NCBI GenBank assembly: GCA_018292915.2
Contig: JACVVK020000372.1
Span: 367,001-431,000, forward strand
From: Batillaria attramentaria
Taxonomy: Eukaryota; Mollusca; Gastropoda; Batillariidae
Length of the DNA stretch: 64,000 nucleotides
Direction: 5' to 3'
Part shown: positions 39,209 to 50,263 of the stretch, piece after piece
Layout: each line of letters starts with the position of its first letter
Numbering within the stretch: position 1 is the first letter of the stretch
Made by a program: the position numbers and the translations under genes
The notes under the pieces: generated by a model
Seen by the model: only the letters and a program-made list of their open reading frames with translations
What the model was told of the DNA's origin: nothing
The model's database searches: none

Positions 39209-39613
39209 ATAATAATAATAATAATAATGAGTATTGTATGGGCGCTTTACCCAATTTCACGAATCGGCTCAAAGCGCCGCGAACTGAACCCAACACGCAC
39301 GCTCACGTGAATCACACGCATTCTCTCACACACTGGACATAAACGTATGACAATCACGTGGTGCGAAGGGTCAGCTCAGCTATTAAAATTTCGGAATTTG
39401 GAATTACATTTATTTTTCAAATTTGGTGGGCTGAACAATTCCAAAGCAGAGGGGGAGGAAGCCGGAGTACCCGGAGAGAACCCCCGACGATCGGCCCGAA
39501 TGAACGGTGCCACATACGAGAAGGAAAATTTCTTTGCCCTGAGTGGGACTCGAACCCCCCACCTCTCGCATTGGTGACAAGTCTCTTAACCACTAGACCA
39601 CCGACCGCCCCAT
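39209..39613 (-). mobile_element. SINE-5: tRNA head, CTCCGG body, L2-like tail
   Basis: Read on the minus strand: GGTGGTCTAGTGGTTAAGAG (A box), GGGGTTCGAGTCCC (B box), a body with TTCTCTCCGGGTACTCCGGC, then GGCGCTTTGAGCCGATTCG, GGGTAAAGCGCCCATAC and (ATT)n. The tail stem is the L2-type 3' end, so mobilisation by an L2-like reverse transcriptase is inferred. Confidence 0.85.
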
Positions 39614-39674
39614 AGGCATCATAGTGGTGTGATGCTGCATACCACTACAACCGTCAGCTCAGAACAATCTGTAG

Positions 39675-39986
39675 AGCCGGCTCTTAACTGGGCACAGCGC
39701 GCGAAACACACATGTGCACATCACAGTCGTTGCGCTCGGTGTGTCTACTAACTACAGCTGTGCTCGGTGACAAACCGATTGAAGATGCACTGTCCGCCAT
39801 GTTTGCGCGCCGAGTGGCGTAGTACAGCCAATCAGAATCTGTTGTGCAAACCACAGTCACAGTTGTGGCTATTTGAAATCCAGGTTGCTGTAATGACGCC
39901 ACAGCGGCGGAAACCCCAAAATCACAACTGTGCCACAACTGTGGACAACACTGTGGCGCTCCGCAGTGCCCTGTTAAGAGCCGGCT
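39675..39986 (+). mobile_element. MITE family 3, copy 1
   Basis: 312 bp with inverted ends AGCCGGCTCTTAACTGGGC and GCCCTGTTAAGAGCCGGCT. The interior has CACAGTCGTTGCGCTCGG, CCAATCAGAATCTGTTGTG and ATTTGAAATCCAGG and is non-coding. Flanking trinucleotides differ (TAG and TCA), so no target duplication is visible here. Confidence 0.9.
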
Positions 39987-40184
39987 TCAGCCTAAAAGTC
40001 TTTAAAACAGGGCATTTAAAACAACAGCTCGCGTGTCCAGCAATAGATCTATATGGAACAAGAAGACATTCTTTGCCGAATGAGTGAAATGTGTGTCTTT
40101 TACAATGTTCTCTGCCTCCCGTTCCAACGCACTTGGTCCTAGTCCGAGTCTGGCAATGGTCAGAGCAGGGTTTAGTTTCTGTTT

Positions 40185-40242
40185 TTGTTTTTGTTTTCTT
40201 CTTCTTTTTTCTTTTTTTTTTTCTTTTTCTTTTTCTTCCAAT
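40185..40242. repeat. T-rich low-complexity tract
   Basis: TTTTTC/TTCTTC runs; Lys/Glu-rich minus-strand frames are artefacts. Confidence 0.9.
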
Positions 40243-40328
40243 TAACCGGCCAACCTCAACATACTGAGGACCATTGTCAGTGTATGTGTGCGTGCTGGTG
40301 AACTGTTTTCCGTTCCGCAGTCCCTCCC

Positions 40329-40527
40329 GTTTGAAATGAGATTTTTCACGCGCACACTTGATGCTGCGCGTGCGTGTGTACATGAAGGCGAGACAGGCAC
40401 CGTAAACGAGTCTCTGCACATGAATTTGACTGGATAAATCCCACCATATTCCTGCCCACCGGGAATTCGAACCAGGCAGCTCAGGATCCGAAGTCGGGTG
40501 CCTTAACCACTAGACCAAATTCCCAGT
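40329..40527 (-). mobile_element. SINE-4 copy (best preserved)
   Basis: The minus strand begins GGTCTAGTGGTTAAGGCACC (A box) with TGGTTCGAATTCCCGG (B box). It continues GGCAGGAATATGGTGGG, then ACTCGTTTACGGTGCCTGTC and GCATCAAGTGTGCGCGTGAA. Relatives are at 22079-22262 and 1032-1112. Confidence 0.82.
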
Positions 40528-41050
40528 TACGGTCGTGTAGCGGCGATCGGAGGGCTTGGCTTGCAGTGACGTTGCCAGCTTATTTCTGACGCCACAGATG
40601 TCATCAACAGACAAGCCAGATAGGACAGACCTATCCCAACACTTAGAGACTCCCCCCCCCCCCAGCAGTGGGTCACTGTATCCAATCAGCTGGTTCTAGC
40701 GGCGGGGCACACTTCCTGAGCTCCACAAACCGCCTAGCCCAATAGAGTAGGAGTCTGATGCATCGGCTCAGCAGGACCGTTTCCGAATGTCGTCGCCACT
40801 GAATGGTCGTAATTACCTGTCTGTCAAGACCATGGGAATTCTCGCTGAGAATATAAGACGGCCACTGCCGCTGAACACGCGTGACCGGGGTGCGGGAAGG
40901 GGTGTTTGACTTGATGTAATAGATGGTTGTATTTCATGCACAAACACCCTACAGCTTACATTGATCTTATGTGCAGACTTTTTTGCGCTTCCAGTATTGG
41001 ACCAATACTGGAGCCGATTAAGTGTAGTTCAAACGTCTGGGGCCATTTTT
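40528..41050. other. non-coding spacer
   Basis: C run at 40653-40663. Nothing else recognised. Confidence 0.4.
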
Positions 41051-41051
41051 A

Positions 41052-41265
41052 CCTCGTGTGAATGCACTACGGTCGTTTTATTTCAGCATAGCGACTGCAT
41101 CATTAGGCCTACTACGAGATAACCCTAACCCTAATCCTGAACCTCACCCTAAACGTAATAATAGGGGGTGAACTTTAACAACTGAGCGTGCATGCTCTGG
41201 TACAATTTGGCTTCCTGAGCCCTATACACCTCGAGTAAATACACTACGGTTGTTTTTGTTTTGGG

Positions 41266-41304
<39 letters not shown>

Positions 41305-41455
41305 TGGGGTTTTGTTTGTTTGTTTTGTTTTGTTTTGGTTTGGTTTTGCTTTGTTGTTGTTGTTGTTGTTAGCATAGCAATTGCAGCCTCACCACAAAGT
41401 ACATGTAACCCTAAACCTTGGAGGCGAACTACACTGAGTGCGCCTGCTTTGGTAT
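41052..41455 (+). repeat. diverged direct duplication, second copy expanded by (GTT)n
   Basis: ACCTCG, AATGCACTACGGTCGTTTT, CAGCATAGCGACTGCA, AACCCTAACCCTAA and GCATGCTCTGGTA in the first half (41052-41205) correspond in order to 41227-41455 (ATACACTACGGTTG, AGCATAGCAATTGCAG, AACCCTAAACC, GCCTGCTTTGGTA). The second copy has gained (GTT)n at 41263-41301 and 41351-41371. Confidence 0.75.
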
Positions 41456-41500
41456 TCTTGGAAAAGGACGTTAAACCCCCAAACACCCACCCACCCACCC
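41456..41500 (+). mobile_element. SINE-1, 45-bp 5'-truncated insertion
   Basis: Only GGAAAAGGACGTTAAACC and the CACC tail are present, yet a perfect 10-bp duplication GCTTTGGTAT flanks it (41446-41455 and 41501-41510). It therefore inserted as a truncated copy by target-primed reverse transcription. Confidence 0.88.
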
Positions 41501-41533
41501 GCTTTGGTATAGTTCACCTTCTAATCTCTGTAG

Positions 41534-41815
41534 ACAGATTGTCCTCCAACTAACGACACAAGCAAACGAAGGTACGGGGCACGGACTTTCAAGCATGCAG
41601 CCCCCAAACTCTGGACCTCTCTTCCTAAGTCAGTGAAGAGGGCAGTCAGCATCGCCTCATTCCGGAAGCGCCCGAAGACTCATTTCTCCAGCGCATCACC
41701 CCTTTAACTAGAGATTTTTCCCTCTACTTTTCTGCTGAAACCTCTCCCTAAGTGCCGTGAGCACTCCGTGTGCTGTAGCAAGTCTCCATCATCATCATCA
41801 TCATCATCATCTGGG
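41534..41815 (+). pseudogene. L2-like LINE 3' end with RT C-terminus
   Basis: 41534-41707 is open and encodes the usual RT carboxyl end (RYGARTFKHAAPKLWTSLP, then SIASFRKRPKTHF and stop TAA at 41705). The 3' UTR has AAGTGCCGTGAGCACTCC and a GTGCTGTAGC stem partner, ending in (ATC)n at 41790-41812. It is a 5'-truncated copy of an L2/CR1-type element. Confidence 0.82.
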
Positions 41816-41932
41816 GCGAACTATAGGAACTGAGCAGTGCTGACACACATGAGTACTGGTCTAGTCTAAAACTAAGCCGATGTTAGCCCAATACAGGCGT
41901 GCTACACTCGGCGACCCGGCCACTCTTTGTCA

Positions 41933-42000
41933 TAATAATAATAATAATAATAAATAGTACTTATCTAGCGCTTATTCTCGCAGCAGAGCAACTCATAGCG

Positions 42001-42085
<85 letters not shown>

Positions 42086-42400
42086 CACACCCCGGCCTGC
42101 ACAATTACAGCCAAAGGCACTAAAACAATGGCAGACTACTTAAGTGTGAAAAGCTTGACGGAAGAGGTGGGTTTTCAGGTTCGATTTGCACGGAACACTG
42201 TGGGAAGATCACGAATTTCGACCCGCAGCGAGTTCCAAACATTTTGGGCAAGGAAACTGAAGGAGCGTTCGCCAGCGGTTTTCATGTTGCGCTTGGGGAC
42301 TTCAAGGCGCTTTTCATCGGCCATATACTACAATCAGTTTTGTGGGAGTATCTGGATAATGCCTAGATGGAATGCCAGGCCCAGGGTGAAGGATCCTTAG
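41933..42400 (-). pseudogene. L2-like LINE 3' end with frameshifted RT C-terminus
   Basis: The minus strand encodes RLEVPKRNMKTAGERSFSF, then QNVWNSL and IRDLPTVF; the ...LKTHLF motif follows in another frame after a stop. The tail carries (GT)n (42003-42083), GGCGCTATGAGTTGC, GAATAAGCGCTAGATAAG and (ATT)n. It faces the fragment at 41534-41815 tail to tail. Confidence 0.8.
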
Positions 42401-42403
42401 CCG

Positions 42404-42639
42404 CTAGGCCATAGGTGTTATTGTCACATTATTCCGGATTGTAGAAGTCGTTGTAACTGTTCCCTTCTACCGACATTTTCTGATGTTTCCGATTCAAATC
42501 GTCAACAAAAAAAGAATGCAGTCAAACTAAAATTTGACGCGCCGTAATTTTTTTTCCTGTGATCACTGTTCTTAGGTGCTCTAGACAAATATAATCGTAG
42601 AAACAAAAGCCATGTGCAAATTCATCTTTGTATTACAGT
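42404..42639. other. non-coding spacer
   Basis: AT-rich unique sequence. Confidence 0.4.
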
Positions 42640-42652
42640 CAGTCTCTCTCTC

Positions 42653-42703
<51 letters not shown>
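42640..42703. repeat. (TC)n microsatellite
   Basis: 64 bp with one TA interruption. Confidence 0.97.
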
Positions 42704-42707
<4 letters not shown>

Positions 42708-43179
42708 GAGTTCAAAGGTTAGGTGAGTCGCACTCTCTCACGCTAATCGATACTAAAGTAGATCCACACGCATCGGGGTCAGTTTCATGTCCCCCCGACC
42801 CCATGCAGTGACCACTCAAACTGCCTCCTTATAGGCTCTTCTCCCGTGACAAGTGGTTCTGATTGAGGCGTGTGACAGACTATGCGGCTATCTAAGGCCT
42901 CGGACAGCAATATAAATCGGCTTTTGTATGACCACCAAGGATCCACAGCGTCTCAAGGCCGAGCGGTCTAATAGCGTGGTCTTAGCATCGTGTGGCATGC
43001 AAGGTTTTAGCAGCATACCATACGGTGACTGGTCGCGGTTGCGGTGTGTGAAGGTGACTGAAGTGACTGAATGTGTGTGTGTGGTGGTGGTGGGGGGGGG
43101 AGGAGGTGGCAGGGGGTGTCTCCGTTGCAGGCTTCCTGTCTGGCACCATTGCACACAATCAAATAAGGGGAGGCTAAGA
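42704..43179. other. spacer with a weak tRNA-like stretch
   Basis: AAGGCCGAGCGGTCTAATAG at about 42955 resembles an A box and could be the head of another SINE. No B box was found at the right distance. A GT/GGT-rich run lies at 43073-43116. Confidence 0.35.
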
Positions 43180-43192
43180 CTAAGAGGATGAG

Positions 43193-43361
43193 GGTGGGTG
43201 GGTGTTTGGGGGTTTAACGTCCTTTTCCACCACATAGGGTGTTATCAAAGACGGGGCAACGATGAAAAAGCCAGCACAAATATTTGGCCCCAGCCGGGAT
43301 CGAACTCACGACCCGAGCATTAGAAATCCAACGCTCTACCATTCGACCACCCCGGCTCCCC
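43193..43361 (-). mobile_element. SINE-1 copy, full length
   Basis: Reverse copy; perfect 13-bp duplication CTAAGAGGATGAG (43180-43192 and 43362-43374). Confidence 0.95.
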
Positions 43362-43374
43362 CTAAGAGGATGAG

Positions 43375-43978
43375 AGGGGGGAGGGGGTGAGTATTCATGC
43401 ACGAACAGTCCAAATATGTTGTCGTGGCTTGTCGTCGCTGTCGTTCTTGTCTTCTCCTGACGGACAAACCAGGAACAAATCTTCAAATTGACCATCCGGG
43501 CTATGTTATGCAACTCAGCAGTTTCGCTGGATGCAGCAACTGTATTCTTTATTCTGAAATGGAAGCTCTTAAATTCACATTCCGCTGTTTTAACACACAT
43601 CCGCCTAGTTCGCATCAAGTAATGTAACGGTAAAAGCTGTTAGGAATATTTCTCTCTTTTTTTCTCCCCGTTCCGCAGCGGGAAATTTCTGTTTCGCAAT
43701 TTTAAGGTCGACCGACACACAACCGGCAAGAGAACCGCACAGAATGTCGCGGCTCTGTGTAAAAACGAGAGTAGTGGGACTCTGGCGATGCGTGATCCAA
43801 AGTTTCAACGAACGCTCAAGGTAACTGGAGCAGAAATTAGATAACCATGTTTTGTCGGCGGCTTTCCCTTTCCAAGTAACTGGTTTTTCACATGCAGCCC
43901 TAGCCTAGGTGCTGTGGCAGCATCGGCTTAATGCTTCCAGCTTTTCAACTCTAGATGATCCGTCTGTATCCTCTGAGG

Positions 43979-43982
<4 letters not shown>
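43375..43982. other. non-coding spacer
   Basis: Unique sequence; frames of 60-76 codons without domains. Confidence 0.4.

Positions 43983-44059
<77 letters not shown>
43983..44059. repeat. (GT)n microsatellite
   Basis: Pure GT run of 77 bp. Confidence 0.97.
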
Positions 44060-44061
<2 letters not shown>

Positions 44062-44949
44062 CGGATGATCTAGACGTATTGCTTCAGCGTCATAATTATA
44101 TTCAACAATTATGGTTCACGACTGACAATTTGTGTTGGCAGAAAAGGAAGAGCACTCACCCTACTTTGTTCCATGCAGTTACCTCCCTTCGGTGAATTCC
44201 CTTGGATGCGCAGATTAGATGCACACAAAATAATCGTACTCAGCAACCCTTGTCTTCCACATCTGACGTATCTGTTACATACTTACTAATGTAGTAGTCA
44301 AGAGTTGATCTGTGCTGTCCGGCAAGTTTGTCTGTGTGCATCTCACTGTCCTTCTATACTGCATAGCACCATGCGGTAAATTCTCAGTCTTCAGTAATAA
44401 TCAACACAACTCCCTTAATCTCAAGGCGTGAACATCACGTTGATGTCAACAATAGCACGAAAATACCGCATAACGCGAATTGCAAAGGATTTCGCGTGTC
44501 GAGAAAACCGTGTGTGTGTGTGGTGGGGGGGGGGGGGGGGGGCAGTAACATTCTATATACATGGAGAACAAGAGAGAGCTCAACTCGGGAATCAAGCCAA
44601 CGAAAAAGGCACGACCTCGACCTTACAGCCACGTGACTGGGGTTAGAGAGAGTTATCTCCTTTCGGCGTTCACGTGTAGTTTGCGTACTTAGGCTACGGC
44701 TCGATAAACATCCGGAAAGTCTAGACACCAGTTGATAATTATGTGAGATTTGTTTGAACAGAAAACCTTGCGGCACTCAAAACGTTTTCCACTTCCATCA
44801 AAGCATCTTACCAAGCCCCGTAGAACCCCTTGAAGACCAAGAAGGTGGATTGGAAGCAACCAAGCAAGATGTCCGAGGCTGAAGGCGATGTCTGCAACTA
44901 TGTCGAAATTGTGTTATGTCTGAGCATCTTTCCATGGTTCAACAACCAC
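44060..44949. other. non-coding spacer with a G run
   Basis: GT/G run at 44510-44542. No exon recognised. Confidence 0.4.
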
Positions 44950-45225
44950 AAACTTCCTTGTGACGACATCGCTGATTTTACTCTGCCGACGTACGGCGAA
45001 GTGTTGCAAACTTTTCACCAACTCTTTCAGCTATATCGTCAAACTTCCTTTTTGACGACTTACTCTGTCGACGTACGGTGAAGTTTGCAGGTTGCAAACT
45101 TTGAACCAACTCTTTCAGCAATATCGTCAAACTTCCCTTTTGACGACATGACAGATTTTGTTCTGTCGAAGTTGGGTAAAGTTCGCAAGTTGCAAACTTT
45201 TCACGAACTCTATTTAGCGATATGT
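44950..45225 (+). repeat. minisatellite, 3 units of 88-97 bp
   Basis: AAACTTCC(C/T)TTT(G)TGACGAC starts at 44950, 45041 and 45129. Each unit continues with a (C/G)TCGACGTACGG-like block, GTTGCAAACTTT and CAACTCTTTCAGC(T/A)ATATCG. Short frames in it repeat the same peptide in different frames, which argues against coding. Confidence 0.85.
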
Positions 45226-45477
45226 TCTGACCGAGACTGTACTACTGGCTGTCGGAACATAGGAAAGATCGATTTGTTTGCTTCAAACTTTCTTGTCCAC
45301 TAGATTCACGTAACTGCAGTTTTGGTTTTTCCTGTTAAGTGTGGCATAAGATTTCGTTGAAGTCGAAGGCTTTTGCAGTCTGCGAAAGTCAAAGATTTTT
45401 ACAGTAGAATTGTAAGCACATCGTAATGCAGGGACCAAAGATGACAGTAGACATGAAGTTTAGAGGCCCTGTTCAAT

Positions 45478-45625
45478 GTTGTTGTTGTTGTTGTTGTTGT
45501 TGATGATGATGATGATGATAATGAAAATGATCATGACAAAGGTAATGATATTTCTCGCTGCTGTTGGCTTTGCTGCTGCTGTCTTTCTTTCTTTGTTTTG
45601 TTGTTGTTGTTTTGTTGTTGTTGTT
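45478..45625. repeat. (GTT)n-(GAT)n and imperfect GTT tracts
   Basis: (GTT)n at 45478-45502, (GAT)n to 45520, and a further imperfect TGTTGT tract at 45595-45627. Confidence 0.93.
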
Positions 45626-45627
45626 TT

Positions 45628-46868
45628 TTTCTTTTCTCTATTTCCACAGACAACATGGCCTCAGCATGTTGTGGCGACAGTTTACAAAATGTTTTCAGTA
45701 CCCTCTTCTGCAGTAAGTAGGATGAGTTTGTTTTTTTTTTCCCCTCTAAGCATCTTCATTTAGTCTGAGCGCCGTTGGGCTGGTGCTTCCCACCGAGCCT
45801 TTGCCGAGTGTTGCAGCATTCGAAAGAGGTTTCCCCCTTTGTCCAGACATACGTTTCAAACTAAATACAAAGAAACCTCATGGGCGGCTCACGTTTTTGC
45901 GAAACTTGTGATTACGAAAACGAAGCACACAGACGAGTACCCTGCAGTCTCCATGTCAGCAGGAAATTGCCTTTCTCGTCTGAAATAGGACTGGGAGACA
46001 TGAACTTGCCCGAGTAAGTTTTTTTTGCACGCAGTGGTAGATGACTGGGCGGAAATTTTCGGAACAGATTAGTCTGCAGGCCAAAGAACACAAATGCACG
46101 AGGTCTCAAAATGCCTATATATTCCCTATTAGCCTGGGGCATCATAGTCACAAAACAACAACGCTTCAAGCTACAAACAAACATTATCACGCACAGACCA
46201 TTCAAGGGCACGCACCTGACAGGACTGGTTTTTCTTCTACTTCTTCTTCTTTTCTTAAATTGAATGTCTCCTTTCCGCTCGCTCAGGCCTCACTGGAGTA
46301 ATGCTAGTCTACTTTCTGTTCAGGCCACAAAGCCGCTTCATCCCAGTACCCTCGAGTCGCTTTTGCCACTCTCCAGCGCAAAAAGTCTCAGCTTGACTGG
46401 CAGCTTACCTCTCGTTGCCTCCCCCAGAGATGCACCTTTGGCTACAAAGTACAAAAAATGACGAAAATCACGCTTTTTCATGACAACAAAAAGCCATTAC
46501 AAATTAGCACACTCGCCAAACAGGCTTCTCCAAATGCTCACTGCACTTGACCCTACGGTCAATTTGTGTTCTTGCGCCTGCAAAATGCGCACTCGTTTTA
46601 CATACTCTTCCCAGTTTTGCTATTCGTGGCAAACACTGACGGCCCTTACGTTCTAGGTCTAAAGTGGATTTGTCGATTAACTTGACTACCGAAATCTCAT
46701 TATCATGTGGTGATTTGATTTTAGCGCACATAAGCGGCGTCTGAAGTACACTAGACCAAGACACAGACAAAGGGTGTGCTTCTACAGAGGTTGCCAGTGG
46801 GAACAAGTTACTGATTCACTGTCCTCGGAGACCGTCCTCATTCTGCCCAAGTCAGACTGGCTTAGGCC
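45628..46868. other. non-coding spacer
   Basis: Frames at 45912-46211, 46041-46301 and 46504-46806 (86-100 codons) overlap on opposite strands. None has a domain. Confidence 0.4.
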
Positions 46869-47172
46869 ATGTAGCTGTTGTTGCTGTTGTTGATGTTGTT
46901 GTTTCATTACGCTTCCAGGGAGTTTTTGTGTTGCTGTCGTTGTCATCGTTGTTGTTTTGTCGTTGTCGTCGTGTAGTTGTATTTGTCGTTGTCGTCGACG
47001 TTGCCGTCGTTGTAGTTGTCATCGTCGTCGTTGTTGTTGTTGTTGTCGTCGTCGTCGTCGTGGCTGTTGTCATCGTCGTTATCGTCGTCGTCATCGTTGT
47101 CGTAGCTGCCATTGTCATAGTTGCCGTTGTTGCCGTTGTTTCCGTTGTGTTTGTTGTCGTTGTTACTGCTAT
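46869..47172. repeat. imperfect (GTT/GTC)n trinucleotide tract
   Basis: About 300 bp of GTT, GTC, GCC and ATC triplets. Thr-rich and Val-rich frames across it are artefacts. Confidence 0.95.
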
Positions 47173-47554
47173 ATTTTGAGAAGTTGTTGAGTTTGTGTAA
47201 GAAAGGAATTTTGCTTCAGATTATGTAAAATAACGGTCCTAGCAGTCTGAAAACTTGACACAAGACAAAGAATAGTTTTGTCGACTGCTTCCCTTTTTTT
47301 TTGTTTTGGTTTTTTTTTTTTCCGTTCTCCTTCTTCCGTTATTTCTTCTTCTGAATTGAATCTCCCAGAGTCGACACGTTGTTTTCCGTTTTGATGCTCG
47401 GGAAAGCAAACAACTACAAAAAAAGTTATTTTGAAAAAAAAACTGGACGGATCAGCCATCAAGTGGGTTCCCTGGGGCAGAAATTGCATCTTTTGTTTTC
47501 CTATTACTCGGCAGCGTTTTCCTGGAATTACGAGTATTCCGCACACGCACGCGC
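47173..47554. other. non-coding spacer
   Basis: T-rich at 47293-47322; nothing assigned. Confidence 0.4.
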
Positions 47555-47596
47555 GCGTGTGTGTGTGTGTGTGTGTGTGTGATAATAATAATAATA

Positions 47597-47675
<79 letters not shown>

Positions 47676-47722
47676 CGTGCGTGTGCGTGTGTGTGTGTGT
47701 CAGAGACAGAGAGAGAGGCGGA
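47555..47722. repeat. (GT)n-(AAT)n-(GT)n compound microsatellite
   Basis: GT run, then (ATA/AAT)n at 47582-47598, then a long GT run to about 47702 with GCGT units, then short GA. Confidence 0.96.
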
Positions 47723-48004
47723 TTCTTAGCTGTTCTCCATGGACAAAAAAATTCGTAATCTATACTTTAGTTCGCTTCACACAGTTTTTTGTTTCGCTGT
47801 TCAATGTGCCGTGCAGGCCTGTGTGCGTGTGTCGAAACTGGTCGTGCGCAAGATCGGGAAGTCAGATGTCTGACATTCTCGTCATTACAGCACTCATCCC
47901 CCTTAGAGAGAGAGAGAGAAAGAGAGAGTCCGTGCGTGTCACCCAGTCGCGCGTACACACGAAATGCGTGATACAACATAGACTACGCGCCAATAGTCCA
48001 AAGG

Positions 48005-48005
<1 letters not shown>

Positions 48006-48070
<65 letters not shown>
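48006..48070. repeat. (GT)n microsatellite
   Basis: Pure GT run of 65 bp. Confidence 0.97.
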
Positions 48071-48073
<3 letters not shown>

Positions 48074-48887
48074 GTCTGTCTGCGCTGAACATTATCTACC
48101 TTGCTTTCATCCCGCGAAAATTATCCAGCGAAATAAAATCGTTACGTCAAGATAGACTTTCGTTCGCTAGATCTCTCCAGACCATCTGCGAACCTGCCTA
48201 ATAGAATCAGGGTCATAGCCTTTCAAGTTGCTCTAGAGAAAAAATTAAACTCTATCAGCCAAATTTCGACAAAGAAAAGTGTCAAAGTATCTCTCTGGCG
48301 TTTCCGAGTAGTAGAGATGAGAATCGAGCTGAAGCACTGAGCCGATAACGAGTTTCAACAGCATCAAGGAATCCAACTGAGAAGTGTTAATTACCGCCCC
48401 ACAAAAGCATGGGCAACGGGATGAGCGCCGTAACGAAGTCTACTCCATCTGGAAAAGGACATAAGCACCTATCAAATATTTTTCCCTTGAGCTTTTTTGC
48501 CAGCAGCGGATAATCAGATAGATCTCTAAACTCATCCGGGGAAAAGAAAGAAAAAAAGATCTAAGCGCTTATCAAATCCTTGGCGCTTGCACCCTCTGTG
48601 CAGATGACGGTAGAGATCTATCTGGATGTCGACTGACGACTCGAATCGCTGCATTAGAGCAAACATCAGTCGGTCATTCGGAGTTCAGAGAAACGTTCGT
48701 CACAGCAAAGAGACATCGACAAGAGATAGGGGTTGGCTCTCACCGTGGGACTTGAGGGCAGAGTGTTCTAGGCGTGTACAATAGCCCGAGACTCGAGCTG
48801 TCGTTTTGTTTTGTCTACGCGGGTTGACTTTCTTACAGGAAAGGAAAACTGAGACAAAAACCATTCTGGTTTGTTTTTGTTTGTTTT
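48071..48887. other. non-coding spacer
   Basis: 48580-48625 is a diverged relative of 15500-15560. Otherwise unassigned. Confidence 0.4.
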
Positions 48888-48949
48888 GTTGTTGTTGTTG
48901 TTGTGGTGGTGGTGGTGGTGGTGGTGGTGGTGGTGGAGTGTGTGTGTCA

Positions 48950-49000
<51 letters not shown>
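48888..49000. repeat. (GTT)n-(GGT)n-(GT)n cluster
   Basis: GTT at 48888-48902, GGT to 48936, then GT at 48951-49000. Confidence 0.96.
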
Positions 49001-49004
<4 letters not shown>

Positions 49005-49185
49005 AGTTGTTTTAGGAATTTTTGGATGAGTAGCTATCTTTGTATTTTATTATATAGTCCAGGTGGGCGCGAGACTGCTGCAGATTGCGTAATAGTGGCT
49101 TCTATTGATCTGAAGATGCCATGTAAAAATGCGTCGTTTGCATGGGCTCTTAAGAGTTAATAGGTTACTACAATCTAAAGACGTG

Positions 49186-49345
49186 TATATAATAATAATA
49201 ATGATAATAATGAAGATTTATTTGCGCTTATTCTCTGTGAGCTCTAAGCGCTTATTCTCTGTGAGCTCTAAGCGCTTATTCTCTGTGAGCTCTAAGCGCT
49301 TATTCTCTGTGAGCTCTAAGCGCTTACAGAGGTAAAATAACTGAA
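49186..49345 (-). mobile_element. L2-like tail with its stem motif amplified in tandem
   Basis: The minus strand reads GTAAGCGCTTAGAGCTCACA, then a 24-bp unit (GAATAAGCGCTTAGAGCTCA) repeated four times, then AAATAAATCTTC and (ATT)n. A single GCGCTTAGAGC...AAGCGC stem is the normal L2-type ending, so this tail has become a minisatellite (49226-49326). Confidence 0.8.
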
Positions 49346-49395
49346 AGAAACTAAAAGCTACTAGAAAGATAAAAAGCACTAAAATAGCTAATATG

Positions 49396-49898
49396 ACCGG
49401 CCCCCGTAGTGTAGTGGTTAGCACTTCGGACTATGGACCGGGAGACCCGGGTTCGAGTCCCAGCCGAGGCAAGCGGGATTTTTCCTACCTAGGTCGGCTC
49501 CTACCCAGAGCGGGTGTGCTATGGGCCCAATGGGGAGGCTGTTGCCACACAGCCGAGCTTCACCCACTTTACGGGTGCGACTTTGGGGGTGGTTCCCTTG
49601 GTATGACACGTCTTATGATGTGGATGATTACACGGCCGGCACCGCAGGTGCCGTAGTTCCCGGGCCTGGTGAACGCCGGGATATTTATGACAGGAAGCGT
49701 GGAATGCGGCCCTGTCCTGCAGTCCCAAACCACACGGACCTCCATAGCATCATCTTACCATCATCCTCATCTTCATCATCATGCATAATAAAAATTGCCC
49801 CAACTTCCGAGCCCTCCGTGGATTCCACCCATTACCAGGGAGGAACACCACTGGAGCCGGCAAAGAGCTGTGGCAGCAAAAAAAAAAAAAAAAAAATG
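49396..49898 (+). mobile_element. SINE-2 copy, full length
   Basis: Head GGCCCCCGTAGTGTAGTGG, B box GGGTTCGAGTCCC, then GC-rich body (GGCTCCTACCCAGAGCGGGT; CACGGCCGGCACCGCAGGTG), a TCATC stretch and an A18 tail. It is collinear with the reverse copy at 6551-7070. No clear target duplication is visible here. Confidence 0.9.
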
Positions 49899-50058
49899 CC
49901 CATGTTTTGAAATAACGGCTTCAAATGACAGCAAGCGTCGTCGAAACTTTTGAAGGGGTATAGCAACGGGAAAAGGTCGTACATTTTGATTACCCCCACC
50001 CTCCACCCACCACCCCCTACCCCATGCTACTGGCTCATTTTGCCTGCACTTTGCTTAA

Positions 50059-50263
50059 CCCTTTCACTGCCAAACACTCTTTTTTTCGGTCACTCACTGA
50101 TTACACTCCTTCAGACCAGATGGCGTAAAAGAGGAAGAGAAACAAAGCCTGCCTCTTAGATTTCGACCTCTCGGACGTCTTGATCAGTTCTGTAGGCCTA
50201 CAATTTTGACAAAGGGACTACAAGTACAAACCATGACATCCTGCGACAATGGCAGTGAAAGGG
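50059..50263. mobile_element. 205-bp piggyBac-like MITE
   Basis: Perfect 14-bp inverted ends CCCTTTCACTGCCA (50059-50072) and TGGCAGTGAAAGGG (50250-50263), flanked by TTAA on both sides (50055-50058 and 50264-50267). TTAA duplication with CCC...GGG ends is the piggyBac signature. The interior is non-coding. Confidence 0.88.

Noticed and set aside
41119..41155. Telomere-like AACCCTAACCCTAA stretch
   Set aside because: Only about two perfect CCCTAA units occur, and the phrase also appears in the diverged neighbouring duplicate at 41406, so it is part of a local repeat and not an interstitial telomere.
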